Assembly: GCF_012396185.1 (NCBI RefSeq)
Contig: NZ_JAAXOW010000002.1
Location: forward strand, 620,001 to 684,000
Direction: 5' to 3'
Length of the DNA stretch: 64,000 nucleotides
Origin: Sanguibacter hominis ATCC BAA-789
GTDB taxonomy: Bacteria > Actinomycetota > Actinomycetes > Actinomycetales > Cellulomonadaceae
Shown: positions 17,360 through 26,361 of the stretch, one piece after another
Layout: each line of letters opens with the position of its first letter
Numbering within the stretch: position 1 is the stretch's first letter
Program-made: the position numbers and the translations under genes
The notes under the pieces: generated by a model
Databases searched by the model: none
Seen by the model: the letters and a program-made list of their open reading frames with translations, nothing else
Told to the model about the DNA's origin: nothing

Positions 17360-18601
17360 TCATCCGGCAGGCTCGTCCCCCGCACCCTCTGAGTCAGCGC
17401 CAGCGAGCCGCGACACCGCTCGCTCGTAGGTCGCCAGCACGGCGCGCTCCGCGAGCCGCGCCAGGTCCGCGCCGTCCCGCCCGAGCCGCCCGTGCAGCTG
17501 GTCGACCCAGGCCTCCGGGACCGCCGTCACACCGTAGTGAGCACCGGCGACGACCCCCGTGACCCATCCCGTCGTCGCCGTGTCGCCACCCGCCTGGACC
17601 GCTGCGACGAGCGCACGCTCAAGATGCGTGCCACCCCGGCCGTTCGCCGTCGACACTAGCGCCGACCAGGCCACCTGGACCGCCTCGACGGCCAGCCCGT
17701 CGTTCTCGAACAACGTCGGCGCGGCCGCCGCCGCCTCCGCCACGTGGTCCTCCCACCGGCGGCGCAGGTGCCCCGGGACAGAGGCGAGACCCGAGTCGAG
17801 CGGTCCCGGGCCGTCAAGGATCGCCGCACGGGTCGCGTGGGCCCACAGGAGCGCCGGCGCGAGCGCCTCAGGCCCCCCGTGGAGAGTCGTGACGAGCGCC
17901 TTGACCGCCCGCGTGAGACGCGGCGCACCCTCGGGCTCGAGGAAGCCGAGCGCTGCGACGGCGGCCACCACCAGACAGCCGCTCGTCACAGGACCACGCT
18001 CACGCTCGTGGCGCCGACGGGCGTTGCGGCGCGCGCACTGCGCGGCAGGCAGCCCCGGCGACCGGTCCAGCTGGTCGGACACGAGCCGCAGCACCGCCGT
18101 CGTCGCGGGGTCGAGCTGCTGGCCGCGGCGGAGCACGTCGAGCCACGACCGGACGACGGCGTCCTGCTCCCGGGCGTCGAGCAGGTCACCGCCGCGCGCG
18201 AGCACCTCGAGCACGGGGATCGCGAGCTCTGTCGCCCCGGTCCACTCCCCCGGGTCCTGACCGGCCACCGCGAGCATCGCGACAGGGACCGTCGGTGCGA
18301 GAGGGCCGCGCCCGACATATCCGGCCCCGAGCGCGTCGCCGGCCGACGCCGCGACGACCGCGCCTACCGCGCGGCGCACCTGCGCGCCCGTCGGGGCCGG
18401 GACGGGAGGCGGCGGGGCGAGGTCGACCGGGCCGTCGTCGTCGACGGCCTCGCCCGGCGCGAGGTCGACGAGGCCGTCGTCGACCCCGGCCACCGGGGCG
18501 CCGTCCTGCGACGTGGCAGGTACGTCCTGGTCCGCTGCCTCGTCGCGCCGCCGGCCACGGCTCAGCCGTGACACGAGACCGAGCCGCAGCTCCCTCAGCA
18601 C
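17360..18601 (-). CDS. ADP-ribosylglycohydrolase-like protein with degenerate metal sites
   Basis: All-helical ADP-ribosylglycohydrolase (DraG/ARH) fold of 413 aa; active members cleave ADP-ribose from proteins using two Mg ions. The family start AGDALGAGY is at 87-95. Two metal motifs are altered: the usual W-T-D-D-T reads WTGAT (120-124) and the usual G-G-D-T-D-T reads GGDTAT (338-343), so three acidic ligands are missing. It may be a binding protein or use another site. The first ~70 residues are Asp/Pro/Ala rich and probably disordered. The GTG start at 18601 has GGGAG upstream. The GerW-family gene precedes it by 39 bp, so they may be co-transcribed. Confidence 0.8.
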   Translation of the reverse strand: MLRELRLGLVSRLSRGRRRDEAADQDVPATSQDGAPVAGVDDGLVDLAPGEAVDDDGPVDLAPPPPVPAPTGAQVRRAVGAVVAASAGDALGAGYVGRGPLAPTVPVAMLAVAGQDPGEWTGATELAIPVLEVLARGGDLLDAREQDAVVRSWLDVLRRGQQLDPATTAVLRLVSDQLDRSPGLPAAQCARRNARRRHERERGPVTSGCLVVAAVAALGFLEPEGAPRLTRAVKALVTTLHGGPEALAPALLWAHATRAAILDGPGPLDSGLASVPGHLRRRWEDHVAEAAAAAPTLFENDGLAVEAVQVAWSALVSTANGRGGTHLERALVAAVQAGGDTATTGWVTGVVAGAHYGVTAVPEAWVDQLHGRLGRDGADLARLAERAVLATYERAVSRLAGADSEGAGDEPAG

Positions 18602-18640
18602 GCTGCTCCCGCGCTCACTTCTGCGACGCTCCCATGGTCG

Positions 18641-19090
18641 TCACCGGCGGCGGCTGCGACGCAGGGCGCTGATCGCCGCGAGCGCGACGACGACACCGAC
18701 CAGCTGACCGCCGAGGATCACGCGGTTGAGGTCGAGCGCGGGTCGCCAGGTGACCGTGCCACCCGAGACGACGTACGCACCGACGGGGCGGACGCGCACG
18801 CCGAACCCTCCGCCGCCCCCTGACGCCTCCGCAGCGCTCGAGCTGGCCGTGGCGCCGTCGTCCGACGCATGCGCCGCGCGCACGAGGTCGGGTGTCGACC
18901 CCGTGCCGAAGCCGTGGCCCCCACCGCCGACCACCCTCGCGACCGGGATCACCGTCGCACCGTCCACCTCGTAGGGCTCTCCGAACGCCCGGCGGACGGT
19001 GAGGGCGTCGCGCGCGGCCTCGACCGCAAGGCTCGCATGGTCGGTGATGTTCACGAGATCGCCCTCCAGGGTGTACGTCGACCCCTTCAT
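18641..19090 (-). CDS. GerW (YtfJ) family protein
   Basis: A 149-aa member of the GerW family, named after a Bacillus spore-coat/germination protein but also common in non-sporulating actinobacteria. It has the family core ALTVRRAFGEPYEVDGATVIPVARV split around residues 28-52, then the Gly-rich turn GGGGHGFG, a low-complexity Ser/Ala/Gly patch, the region VRPVGAYVVSGG, and a C-terminal hydrophobic segment (about 122-142) ending in Arg residues, which suggests a membrane anchor. Its function outside spores is unknown. The ATG at 19090 was chosen because the domain begins there; the frame upstream is Cys/Arg rich and lacks a domain. Confidence 0.75.
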   Translation of the reverse strand: MKGSTYTLEGDLVNITDHASLAVEAARDALTVRRAFGEPYEVDGATVIPVARVVGGGGHGFGTGSTPDLVRAAHASDDGATASSSAAEASGGGGGFGVRVRPVGAYVVSGGTVTWRPALDLNRVILGGQLVGVVVALAAISALRRSRRR

Positions 19091-19165
19091 CCTGACGCAA
19101 CCGAGCCCGCAGGTCGACGAGCGTCCGTCTCCGCTGCGCGCAGAGGAGCGGGGCGGACAGCACGA

Positions 19166-19195
19166 GGCCGGGACGACCCCTCGGTCGTCCCGGCT
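19166..19195 (-). terminator. Terminator downstream of dnaE2
   Basis: Perfect 12-bp GC stem (plus a G-T closing pair) with loop CCTC at 19179-19182, about 60 bp after the dnaE2 stop; probably ends the imuA-imuB-dnaE2 transcript. Confidence 0.6.
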
Positions 19196-19255
19196 CCGTG
19201 ATCCGTGCAGGACCTCTCTCATCGTCGCCCCGCACGCGGGCCTCGGCACGCCGGT

Positions 19256-22200
19256 TCACTGGAAGTCGCGCGACCTGGTCGGTACCTGGAGGGAGAGCGG
19301 CGCGAGGTGCTCGGCGACGAGGTTGGTCGCGCCGTCGGCGCGCTCGAGCCGGCCGCGCACCACGAGGGCGGCGCTCGTCCGGGCGACCTGCCGGAAACGT
19401 GACCACAGCCCGGGGCTGCACACGACGTTGAGGAGGCCGGTCTCGTCCTCGAGCGAGAGGAAGGTGACGCCACGTGCGGTTCCGGGGCGTTGGCGGTGGG
19501 TGACGACACCGGCGACGGCGACCCGCCGTTCGGCCTCGTGGACGGTCGCCTTCGCGACGGTGAGCACCCCTGCCGCGTCGAGGCCGTCACGCACGAACTG
19601 CGTCGGGTAGGACTCGGGCGAGATGCCGGTCGCCCAGACGTCCGCGACGGACGTCTCGACGTCGTCCATCCCGGGCAGGGTGGGCGCCTCGACGCCGACG
19701 CTCACGCCCGGGAGCGTGTCGGGGCCTTCCTGGGCGAGCGCGGCGGCGGCCCACAGGGCGGGGCGCCGGGCGCCGGTGAAGCAGTCGAGGGCTCCTGCGG
19801 TCGCGAGCGCCTCGAGGTGGGCGACAGTCAGGTCCACACGGCGGGCGAGGTCGCGCAGGCTGACGAACGGACCGTCGGCACGTGCGGCGACGATCCGCTC
19901 GGCCACGGTGTCCCGGACGCCGCGGATGCCTCCGAGCCCGAGCCGCACCGCGAGGTCGCGGCGCGGCCTGGCTGCACCGTCACCTCCGGGCAGCGGTTCG
20001 AGGACGGGCTGCACGCCGGAGAGCTGGACGTCGGGCCGCAGGACCGTCACACCGTGGCGGCGGGCGTCGGCGACGAGCGTCTGCGGCGAGTAGAAGCCCA
20101 TGGGCTGGGCGGCGAGCAGGCCCGCGTAGAAGGCGGCGGGGTGGTGCACCTTGAGCCACGCGCTCGCGTACACGAGGTAGGCGAACGAGTAGGCGTGCGA
20201 CTCGGGGAAGCCGAAGTCCGCGAAGCCCTTGAGCTTGTCGAAGATCTGCTCCGCGACGTCGTTCTCGACGCCGTTCGCCGCCATCCCGTCGATGAGGCGG
20301 GCGTGGAGCGCCTCCATGCGCTCGGTCGAGCGCTTGGACCCCATCGCACGCCGCAGCTGGTCGGCCTCGGCGGGGGTGAAGTCCGCGACGTCGATCGCCA
20401 TCTGCATGAGCTGCTCCTGGAAGAGCGGTACGCCGAGCGTCTTGGCGAGGGACTTCTCGAGGCGCGGGTGGAGGTAGGTGACCGGCTGCCTGCCGCGGGC
20501 ACGCTCGATGTACGGGTGCACGGACTGGCCCTGGATCGGTCCGGGGCGGATGAGCGCGACCTCGATCACGATGTCGTAGAAGGTGCGCGGCCGCAGGCGC
20601 GGCAGGGTCGCCATCTGGGCGCGCGACTCGACCTGGAACACGCCGATCGTGTCGGCGGCGCACAGCAGCTCGTACACGCCTGGGTCCTCGGGGGGCAGGC
20701 CGTGCAGCGTGAGCTCGACACCCTCGTGCTCGTGGACGTGCTCGAACGCGATGCGCAGCGCGGTGAGCATGCCGAGCCCGAGGAGGTCGAACTTCACGAG
20801 ACCTGCGTCGGCGCAGTCGTCCTTGTCCCACTGCAGCACGGTCCGTCCGGGCATGCGGGCCCACTCCACCGGGCACACCTCGACGACGGGCCGGTCGCAC
20901 AGGACCATGCCGCCCGAGTGGATGCCGAGGTGCCGGGGCAGGCGCAGCATCTTCTCCGCGAGGTCGATGACGGGCTCGGGGACCTTGCCCTCTTCCTGGA
21001 GGGACGGCGGCCTGTGCTCGGGCACGACATCGCGGCCGTCCTCGCTCAGCCGAGGCTGTGCGACGGGCTGCGCGGTGACCGCTCCCGCACGGGAGACTGT
21101 CCACCACGGGCTGTCCGGCTCGGTGCCCCGCAGGGAGCCCCATCGTTCGATCCCCTTGCTCCACGCGTCCTGCTGGCCGACGTCGTACCCCAGCGCGCGG
21201 GCGGCGTCGCGCACCGCGGACTTGGGGCGGTAGGAGATCACGTTGGCGACCTGGGCGGCGTGACGGCGGTCGAACCTCTCGTAGACGTGCTGGATGACCT
21301 CCTCGCGGCGCGCGGACTCGATGTCGACGTCGATGTCGGGCGGGCCGTCACGCTCCGGTGCGAGGAAGCGCTCGAAGAGCAGGCCGTGGCGCACGGCGTC
21401 GACGGCGGTGATACCGAGGGCGTAGCAGACGGCGGAGTTCGCGGCCGACCCGCGGCCCTGCGCGAGGATGCCGTGGCGACGGCAGAACTCGACGATGTCG
21501 TAGACGATGAGGAAGTAGCCGGGGAACCCGAGCGTCTCGATGATGTCGAGCTCGTGGTGGATCTGCGCCCACGCCCCCGCGACGTTCTCGTCCTCGGGCG
21601 GCCCGTACCGCTCACGTGCACCGACCTGCACCAGCTCGCGCAGCCAGGACGCTTCGTCGTGCCCTTCGGGCACGGGATACGGCGGCAGGCTGGGGGCGAC
21701 GAGGTGCAGGTCGAACGCGCACTCTGCAGCGAGCTGCGCAGCCGTGGCGACCGCCTCGGGGTGCGCTCGGTGCCGGACGAGCATCTCGGCGCCTGACCTG
21801 AGGTGGGCGGTCGCCGCCCCCGGGAGCCACCCGTCCATGTCGTCGAGCGACCGGCGGGCCCGGACCGCGGCGAGGGCTGCGGCGAGCTCGCCGTCCTGCG
21901 GCCGGGCGTGGTGGACGTTGCCCGTCGCGACGAGCGGCACACCGGCGGCTGCGGCGAGATCTGCGAGGGCCGCGTTGCGCTCGCCGTCGTACGGGTCGCC
22001 GCCGTCGGTGATCTCGACCGCCACGTTGCCCGGGCCGAAGAGATCGACGAGCCGGTCGAGCTCGCGGCGCGCGTCCCGGGTCCGGGCGGCGGTGCAGGGC
22101 TCGGTGCCGTGCACCGGGCACGGGACGGGGCGACGCCTGCCGCCCGGGAGACGGGCTGGCGGGTGGGCCGGCCGGGGGCACCCGGCGCCGCGCAGCGCCT

Positions 22201-22672
22201 GGCGCACCGATCCCTTGCGGCAGCCGGTGAGCACGAGCCAGTCGCCGTCGGCGCGTGCGGCGAGGTCCTCGAGATCGAAGCGGGGCACGCCCTTGCGCCC
22301 GCCCGCGAGGTGCGCGTCGGCGATCGCGGCGGACAGCGAGCGGTACCCGCGGGGGCCGCGGGCCAGCACGAGCAGGTGGGTCGCGCGCGGGTCCGGGGTC
22401 CCGGTCGGTTGCTCGGGCTCGTCGCTGCCGCGCAGGAGGTCCTCGGGGGTGGGCAGGTGCAGCTCGGCACCGAACACGGTGGCCAGGTCGGCGCGGCGAG
22501 CAGCCTCGGCGAAGCGGACGACGCCGTACAGCCCGTCGTGGTCGGTCAGTGCGAGCGCGTCGAGGCCGAGCCGGACCGCCTCGGCGACGAGCTCCTCGGG
22601 CTGGCTCGCGCCGTCGAGGAAGCTGAACGCCGAGTGGGCGTGCAGCTCGGCGTAAGGGACGTGGTCAGTCAT
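19256..22672 (-). CDS. dnaE2: Error-prone DNA polymerase III alpha subunit DnaE2 (ImuC)
   Basis: Translesion DNA polymerase of 1138 aa that carries out damage-induced mutagenesis with ImuA and ImuB. The PHP domain opens with YAELHAHSAFSFLDGAS near residue 6; the palm contains the catalytic PDIDVDIES near residues 440-450; helix-hairpin-helix and OB regions fill the C-terminal third. The start at 22672 is an ATG that overlaps the end of imuB by 8 bp; the frame continues upstream but only with noncoding-type residues. It is the last gene of the three-gene SOS cassette. Confidence 0.95.
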   Translation of the reverse strand: MTDHVPYAELHAHSAFSFLDGASQPEELVAEAVRLGLDALALTDHDGLYGVVRFAEAARRADLATVFGAELHLPTPEDLLRGSDEPEQPTGTPDPRATHLLVLARGPRGYRSLSAAIADAHLAGGRKGVPRFDLEDLAARADGDWLVLTGCRKGSVRQALRGAGCPRPAHPPARLPGGRRRPVPCPVHGTEPCTAARTRDARRELDRLVDLFGPGNVAVEITDGGDPYDGERNAALADLAAAAGVPLVATGNVHHARPQDGELAAALAAVRARRSLDDMDGWLPGAATAHLRSGAEMLVRHRAHPEAVATAAQLAAECAFDLHLVAPSLPPYPVPEGHDEASWLRELVQVGARERYGPPEDENVAGAWAQIHHELDIIETLGFPGYFLIVYDIVEFCRRHGILAQGRGSAANSAVCYALGITAVDAVRHGLLFERFLAPERDGPPDIDVDIESARREEVIQHVYERFDRRHAAQVANVISYRPKSAVRDAARALGYDVGQQDAWSKGIERWGSLRGTEPDSPWWTVSRAGAVTAQPVAQPRLSEDGRDVVPEHRPPSLQEEGKVPEPVIDLAEKMLRLPRHLGIHSGGMVLCDRPVVEVCPVEWARMPGRTVLQWDKDDCADAGLVKFDLLGLGMLTALRIAFEHVHEHEGVELTLHGLPPEDPGVYELLCAADTIGVFQVESRAQMATLPRLRPRTFYDIVIEVALIRPGPIQGQSVHPYIERARGRQPVTYLHPRLEKSLAKTLGVPLFQEQLMQMAIDVADFTPAEADQLRRAMGSKRSTERMEALHARLIDGMAANGVENDVAEQIFDKLKGFADFGFPESHAYSFAYLVYASAWLKVHHPAAFYAGLLAAQPMGFYSPQTLVADARRHGVTVLRPDVQLSGVQPVLEPLPGGDGAARPRRDLAVRLGLGGIRGVRDTVAERIVAARADGPFVSLRDLARRVDLTVAHLEALATAGALDCFTGARRPALWAAAALAQEGPDTLPGVSVGVEAPTLPGMDDVETSVADVWATGISPESYPTQFVRDGLDAAGVLTVAKATVHEAERRVAVAGVVTHRQRPGTARGVTFLSLEDETGLLNVVCSPGLWSRFRQVARTSAALVVRGRLERADGATNLVAEHLAPLSLQVPTRSRDFQ

Positions 22673-24266
22673 AGCTCGCCTCGACGTACCAGCTCCCGCG
22701 CGAGCTCGACAGGAGGAGGGCGCGGCTCGTCCCGGCGGGCTCCTCGACGAGGACCTGCAGGTAGACGCTGCGTTCTGCGTCCTCGCGCCACCAGCGCTGC
22801 GCGAGCGGCCAGGGGCCTGCCCAGGCGCGCACGGCGGCCGCTGTGCCGTCCTCACCCGGCGGCGGGGCGAGCATGGTCGGGGCGGCGCTCATCATGAGCC
22901 GGCGGTCGACGAGCACCGGTTCCCGCGCGGGGCCGAGGAGCCGCACCGGGGCCTTCTCGGGGAGCACCTCGCTCGGGGGCGGGTCCGGTAGCCGTCCTGG
23001 CCAGGGCGCGGTGGTGTCGCGGCGGACCGGGTCCTCCTCGCCCCAGGGCACCAGGTGCACCTGGTCACGGGGGCCACGCCCGCCCTGGAGGCGCACGGAC
23101 AGCACCGACCGCGCGCCGAGGAGCCCTTGGACGCGCTCGAGCGCTCGGGCTGCCCGCAGGTGCGCGCCTTCGGCGCCACCCCACAGGCCTCCCTGCTGGG
23201 TGCCCACGTCGACGAGGTCCTCGGCGGTCAGCACGAGCCGGACGAGCCCGCCGTCGGCCGACTCGGTGCGTCCCCCCTCGGCGAGCCAGCCCTCGAGCTG
23301 CCAGCGGACGCGGTCGGTGAGACGGCCGACGGTGAGGCCGCCGAGCGCGGCGGCGTCGGTCCGCCACGTGCGCACGTGCTCGCGCCCGTCCTCGGTCCGG
23401 GCGGAGATGCGCAGCCGGGTGCAGGACGCCGAGCGGTCGACCAGGTCGGCGTACAGCTGCTCGGCGAGCCGGCGCGCGGCGAAGGCTGCGGTGTCGACGC
23501 GGTGCGCTGGCGGGTCGAGCTCGCACGACGCCTCGACGTCGTCCTCAGGCCTGCGGCGCGCGGGCGGGCGGAGGTCGTCCCCGTCGAGGAGGCGGTGCGC
23601 CCACACGCCGGGTTCCCCGAAGCGGGAGGCGACGTCGGCGAGGTCGAGCGCGGTGAGGTCCTTCGCGCGGCGCAGCCCGAGCCTGTTCCACAGGTCGACG
23701 AGGTCGCGGACCTGGGTGACGCGGTCGCGGCTCATCGCGACGTGCACGACGTCGCCCAAGGACCGCGGAGCGAGGTAGGCACGGCTCTCCCCTGCCGGGA
23801 CGACCCGGCTCTCGCGTGCGGCGAGGACCGCCGCGAGGATGCCGTCGGCGACGCCGACCTGGCACTCGTGCCCGGTCGCGTCCGCGACGTGCGTGACGAT
23901 CGCGGCGGCAAGCTCCTCCTCCGAACCGTGGAACTGGGCCGCCCCGCTCGCGGGCATGAGGAGCAGCCCGGGACGTGCGACCTCGAGGCCCGCGACGACA
24001 CGCTCGACGGCGACCGCGACGGGCTCGAAGAAACGGGCGTCCCGCAGTTCGTCGACGGGCAGGAGGACGAGCCCGGGGCACGCCTCCTGCGCCTGACGCC
24101 GCCGCATGCCACGGCGGACGCCTGAGCGCCGGGCGACGGCACCCACCGCGACGACCGCGCGGGCGTCCTGCACCGCGACGGGCAGGTGCGCGGGTACGTC
24201 CGCCGCGGTCGCGGCGGCGACGACCGGCCAGTCGGGCACCCACACGGCGGTGGTGCGGGTGCTCAT
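22665..24266 (-). CDS. imuB: ImuB, inactive Y-family polymerase-like mutasome subunit
   Basis: Y-family fold protein of 533 aa that acts as the beta-clamp-binding hub linking DnaE2 to the replication fork. It starts MSTRTTAVWVPDWP where active Y polymerases have the D-x-D of the metal site, and the second acidic motif (D-E in active enzymes) is replaced by MPASGAAQFHG at about 103-113. The catalytic acids are therefore absent, as is known for ImuB. A little-finger domain (about 215-330) and a long C-terminal ImuB extension follow. ATG at 24266 overlaps the imuA stop by 4 bp (ATGA) and its end overlaps dnaE2 by 8 bp, so translation is likely coupled. Confidence 0.93.
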   Translation of the reverse strand: MSTRTTAVWVPDWPVVAAATAADVPAHLPVAVQDARAVVAVGAVARRSGVRRGMRRRQAQEACPGLVLLPVDELRDARFFEPVAVAVERVVAGLEVARPGLLLMPASGAAQFHGSEEELAAAIVTHVADATGHECQVGVADGILAAVLAARESRVVPAGESRAYLAPRSLGDVVHVAMSRDRVTQVRDLVDLWNRLGLRRAKDLTALDLADVASRFGEPGVWAHRLLDGDDLRPPARRRPEDDVEASCELDPPAHRVDTAAFAARRLAEQLYADLVDRSASCTRLRISARTEDGREHVRTWRTDAAALGGLTVGRLTDRVRWQLEGWLAEGGRTESADGGLVRLVLTAEDLVDVGTQQGGLWGGAEGAHLRAARALERVQGLLGARSVLSVRLQGGRGPRDQVHLVPWGEEDPVRRDTTAPWPGRLPDPPPSEVLPEKAPVRLLGPAREPVLVDRRLMMSAAPTMLAPPPGEDGTAAAVRAWAGPWPLAQRWWREDAERSVYLQVLVEEPAGTSRALLLSSSRGSWYVEASYD

Positions 24267-25069
24267 CCGACGAGCCTCAGCGCAGGCTGCGCGACGGCGG
24301 CCGGCGAGACCTGCGGCGCAGCCGCCGGGACGTGCGGTGCGGTGGCGTCGGCTGCAGCGCGAGGGGCCACGACGGGCTGCTCCCCGAACGGCAGCACGAC
24401 GTCGATACGCGCACGGACACGGTCCGCGCGCTCGACCGTGAGCTCGCGGGCGACGAGCCGACCCGTCCCCTGACCGAGCCCACGCCACCGGACCCCGGTC
24501 GCGCGGAGCACCGCGCCCGCCCCGCGCCACGGCGCGGTGCTGAGCAGGACGGTGCCGCGCTCGCGAGCGCGCGCCGTCAGACGCCGCCGGTCGGCGTCGA
24601 GGAGCGGGAGGTCGCCGAGCACGACGACATCCATGCCGTCGACGAGCGCAGCCACCGCCGCAGCGGCGCCGTCGCCCGGCTCGGGGACGAGGACGAGCCT
24701 GTCGAGGGGGACGCCGAGGTACGCCGCCGCGAGCAGCCCCACCCGGGGATGCCCGACGACGGCGGCCCACGGCTCCTCCCCCAGCTCGTCGACGCGGCCG
24801 CACGCCTCGGCGAGCAGCGCGAGGACGAGCGCGAGCGAGCCGGTGACCTCGGTGACGCTGCCCCGGGTCAGCCCGTGCGGGAGCAGGTCGGAGAGCTCGT
24901 GCGGGACGGGCAGCGCGGGACGCTCACGCGTGCGGACGCCGAGCAGGGCGGCCGCACGGTCCGGCATCTCGACGCGTCGCGCCCCTGTGCGATGCTCTGC
25001 CTGGCGCAGCGCCGCGAGCGCCCGCTCCGCGCGCCCGAGGTCCGGTACCGCCATCGCCTGCGCGCTCAT
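24263..25069 (-). CDS. imuA: ImuA, RecA-like mutasome subunit
   Basis: RecA/SulA-related accessory protein of 268 aa for DnaE2-dependent translesion synthesis. The RecA-like core covers about 50-220; the segment at the Walker A position (GSVTEVTGSLALVLA) lacks the lysine, as is usual in actinobacterial ImuA. The tail of about 40 residues is Pro/Ala rich. ATG at 25069 has GGAGG 9 nt upstream, and a perfect LexA box 34 bp upstream. It is the first gene of imuA-imuB-dnaE2. I place it in the family by fold and operon; the sequence itself is divergent. Confidence 0.86.
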   Translation of the reverse strand: MSAQAMAVPDLGRAERALAALRQAEHRTGARRVEMPDRAAALLGVRTRERPALPVPHELSDLLPHGLTRGSVTEVTGSLALVLALLAEACGRVDELGEEPWAAVVGHPRVGLLAAAYLGVPLDRLVLVPEPGDGAAAAVAALVDGMDVVVLGDLPLLDADRRRLTARARERGTVLLSTAPWRGAGAVLRATGVRWRGLGQGTGRLVARELTVERADRVRARIDVVLPFGEQPVVAPRAAADATAPHVPAAAPQVSPAAVAQPALRLVG

Positions 25070-25102
25070 CGCGCACCACCTCCCCGGACCATCGCCACAC
25101 TG

Positions 25103-25118
25103 TCGAACACATGTTCGA
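25103..25118 (-). promoter_or_regulatory. LexA binding site (SOS box) of imuA-imuB-dnaE2
   Basis: TCGAACACATGTTCGA is a perfect palindrome of the TCGAAC-N4-GTTCGA actinobacterial/Gram-positive LexA type. A TATCAT hexamer at 25118-25123 (minus strand) is a possible -10 and touches the box, so LexA binding would block transcription start. Confidence 0.93.
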
Positions 25119-25147
25119 TGATACGCGGCGCGGCTGACACCGATGAA

Positions 25148-25174
25148 CCGGCGAGGCCTGTCGCACCTCGCCGG
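25148..25174. repeat. Inverted repeat upstream of the PEBP gene
   Basis: CCGGCGAGG and CCTCGCCGG, 9-bp perfect arms with a 9-nt loop, 15 bp before the possible -10 at 25189. Role unknown; it may be an operator. Confidence 0.35.
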
Positions 25175-25188
25175 GCCCGACGAGGGCT

Positions 25189-25194
25189 CATGAT
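25189..25194 (+). promoter_or_regulatory. Putative -10 (CATGAT) of the PEBP gene
   Basis: CATGAT, then GGGGGC, then ATG at 25201: 6-nt spacing as in the leaderless group. Confidence 0.4.
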
Positions 25195-25200
25195 GGGGGC

Positions 25201-25728
25201 ATGGACCTCACGCGACCCGTTGCACCCGACCCGTACGCCTCGCTGCCGCCCGTCCCGTCCTTCTCCGTGACGAGCGAGGACATGGTCGACGGCGGCACGC
25301 TGCCCCTGCTGCACACCGCTGACGGCGGGAACACGTCGCCCCACCTCGAGTGGAGCGGCTTCCCGGCGCAGACCCAGTCGTTCGTCGTCTCGTGCTTCGA
25401 CCCGGACGCCCCGACCCCTGCGGGCTACTGGCACTGGACCGTCGTCGACCTCCCGGCGACCACGACGTCGCTCGAGCAGGGCGACGGCGAGAGCGACCTG
25501 ATGCTCTCGGGCGCCGCCTTCCACGTCCGCGCCGACGGCGGCACGTTCGGCTACGAGGGCGCTGCGCCGCCCGCCGGCGACCGCCCGCACCGGTACGCGT
25601 TCGCGGTGCACGCGCTCGACGTGGACACGTTGGGCCTCGACCCTGAGGACAGCCCGACGAAGGTCGCGTTCACGGCGCTGTTCCACACGATCGCGCGCGC
25701 CGTGCTCACCCCGACGTTCGCACGATGA
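25201..25728 (+). CDS. YbhB/YbcL family PEBP-like protein
   Basis: Phosphatidylethanolamine-binding-protein fold of 175 aa, YbhB/YbcL branch. Family signatures are visible: GNTSPHLEWSGFP near residues 43-55, CFDPDAPTPAGYWHW near 64-78 and PPAGDRPHRYAFAVHALD near 122-139. No signal peptide is seen, so it is cytoplasmic. The ligand and role are unknown; homologues are sometimes called kinase-inhibitor-like. The start ATG at 25201 follows CATGAT by 6 nt. Its stop overlaps the start of the GNAT gene by 4 bp. Confidence 0.9.
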   Translation: MDLTRPVAPDPYASLPPVPSFSVTSEDMVDGGTLPLLHTADGGNTSPHLEWSGFPAQTQSFVVSCFDPDAPTPAGYWHWTVVDLPATTTSLEQGDGESDLMLSGAAFHVRADGGTFGYEGAAPPAGDRPHRYAFAVHALDVDTLGLDPEDSPTKVAFTALFHTIARAVLTPTFAR

Positions 25729-26312
25729 CCGACCTGCAGGTCCCGGTCGCCCGGGTCCGGCGCGCGGTGCTCGCGGACGCCGACGCTCTTGCGGAGCTGG
25801 CGCAGCTGACGTTCCCGCTCGCGTGCCCGCCCGGGATCGACCCGCGCGACGTCGAGGACTTCTGCAGCAACAACCTGACGGCGGACCACTTCGCCGAGCA
25901 CCTGCTGTCCCCGCTGACGACGCTCCTCGTCGCGGAGCCCGGCGCCGAGCAGGGCTTCGACGGCCGCCACGACGCCGAGCGTCTGCCGCTCATCGCGTAC
26001 GCGCTGCTCGTGTGGGCCGAGCCGCCTCCCCCGACGGACGTCCCGGTCGCGACCCCGACCGTGCTGCTGAGCAAGTGCTACGCGCACCCGGACGCGCACG
26101 GGACGGGGGCGGCGGCGGCTCTCGTCGAGGCCGTCGTCGCGGAGGCGGCGGCCCGCGGCGTCCGTTCGGTGTGGCTCGGGGTCAACCAGCAGAACGAGCG
26201 CGCCCAGCGGTTCTACGCGAAGAACGGTTTCGCGGTGGTGGGCACGAAGCAGATGGTGGTCGGCACCCAGACGCACGACGACTTCGTCATGTGCCGCACG
26301 GTCGCGTCCTGA
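25725..26312 (+). CDS. GNAT family N-acetyltransferase
   Basis: Acetyl-CoA-dependent acetyltransferase of 195 aa. The pantetheine-binding motif A appears as HPDAHGTGAAAALVEAV (about 124-140), followed by the typical NQQNERAQRFYAKNGF segment near 154-169. The substrate is unknown. ATG at 25725 overlaps the PEBP stop (ATGA), which suggests coupled translation in a two-gene operon. It converges on the YbdK-type ligase gene, 49 bp away. Confidence 0.9.
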   Translation: MTDLQVPVARVRRAVLADADALAELAQLTFPLACPPGIDPRDVEDFCSNNLTADHFAEHLLSPLTTLLVAEPGAEQGFDGRHDAERLPLIAYALLVWAEPPPPTDVPVATPTVLLSKCYAHPDAHGTGAAAALVEAVVAEAAARGVRSVWLGVNQQNERAQRFYAKNGFAVVGTKQMVVGTQTHDDFVMCRTVAS

Positions 26313-26361
26313 CATCCACACGCTGACGTCCACCCACTGACGGACGCGACCGCGGCCCGTC

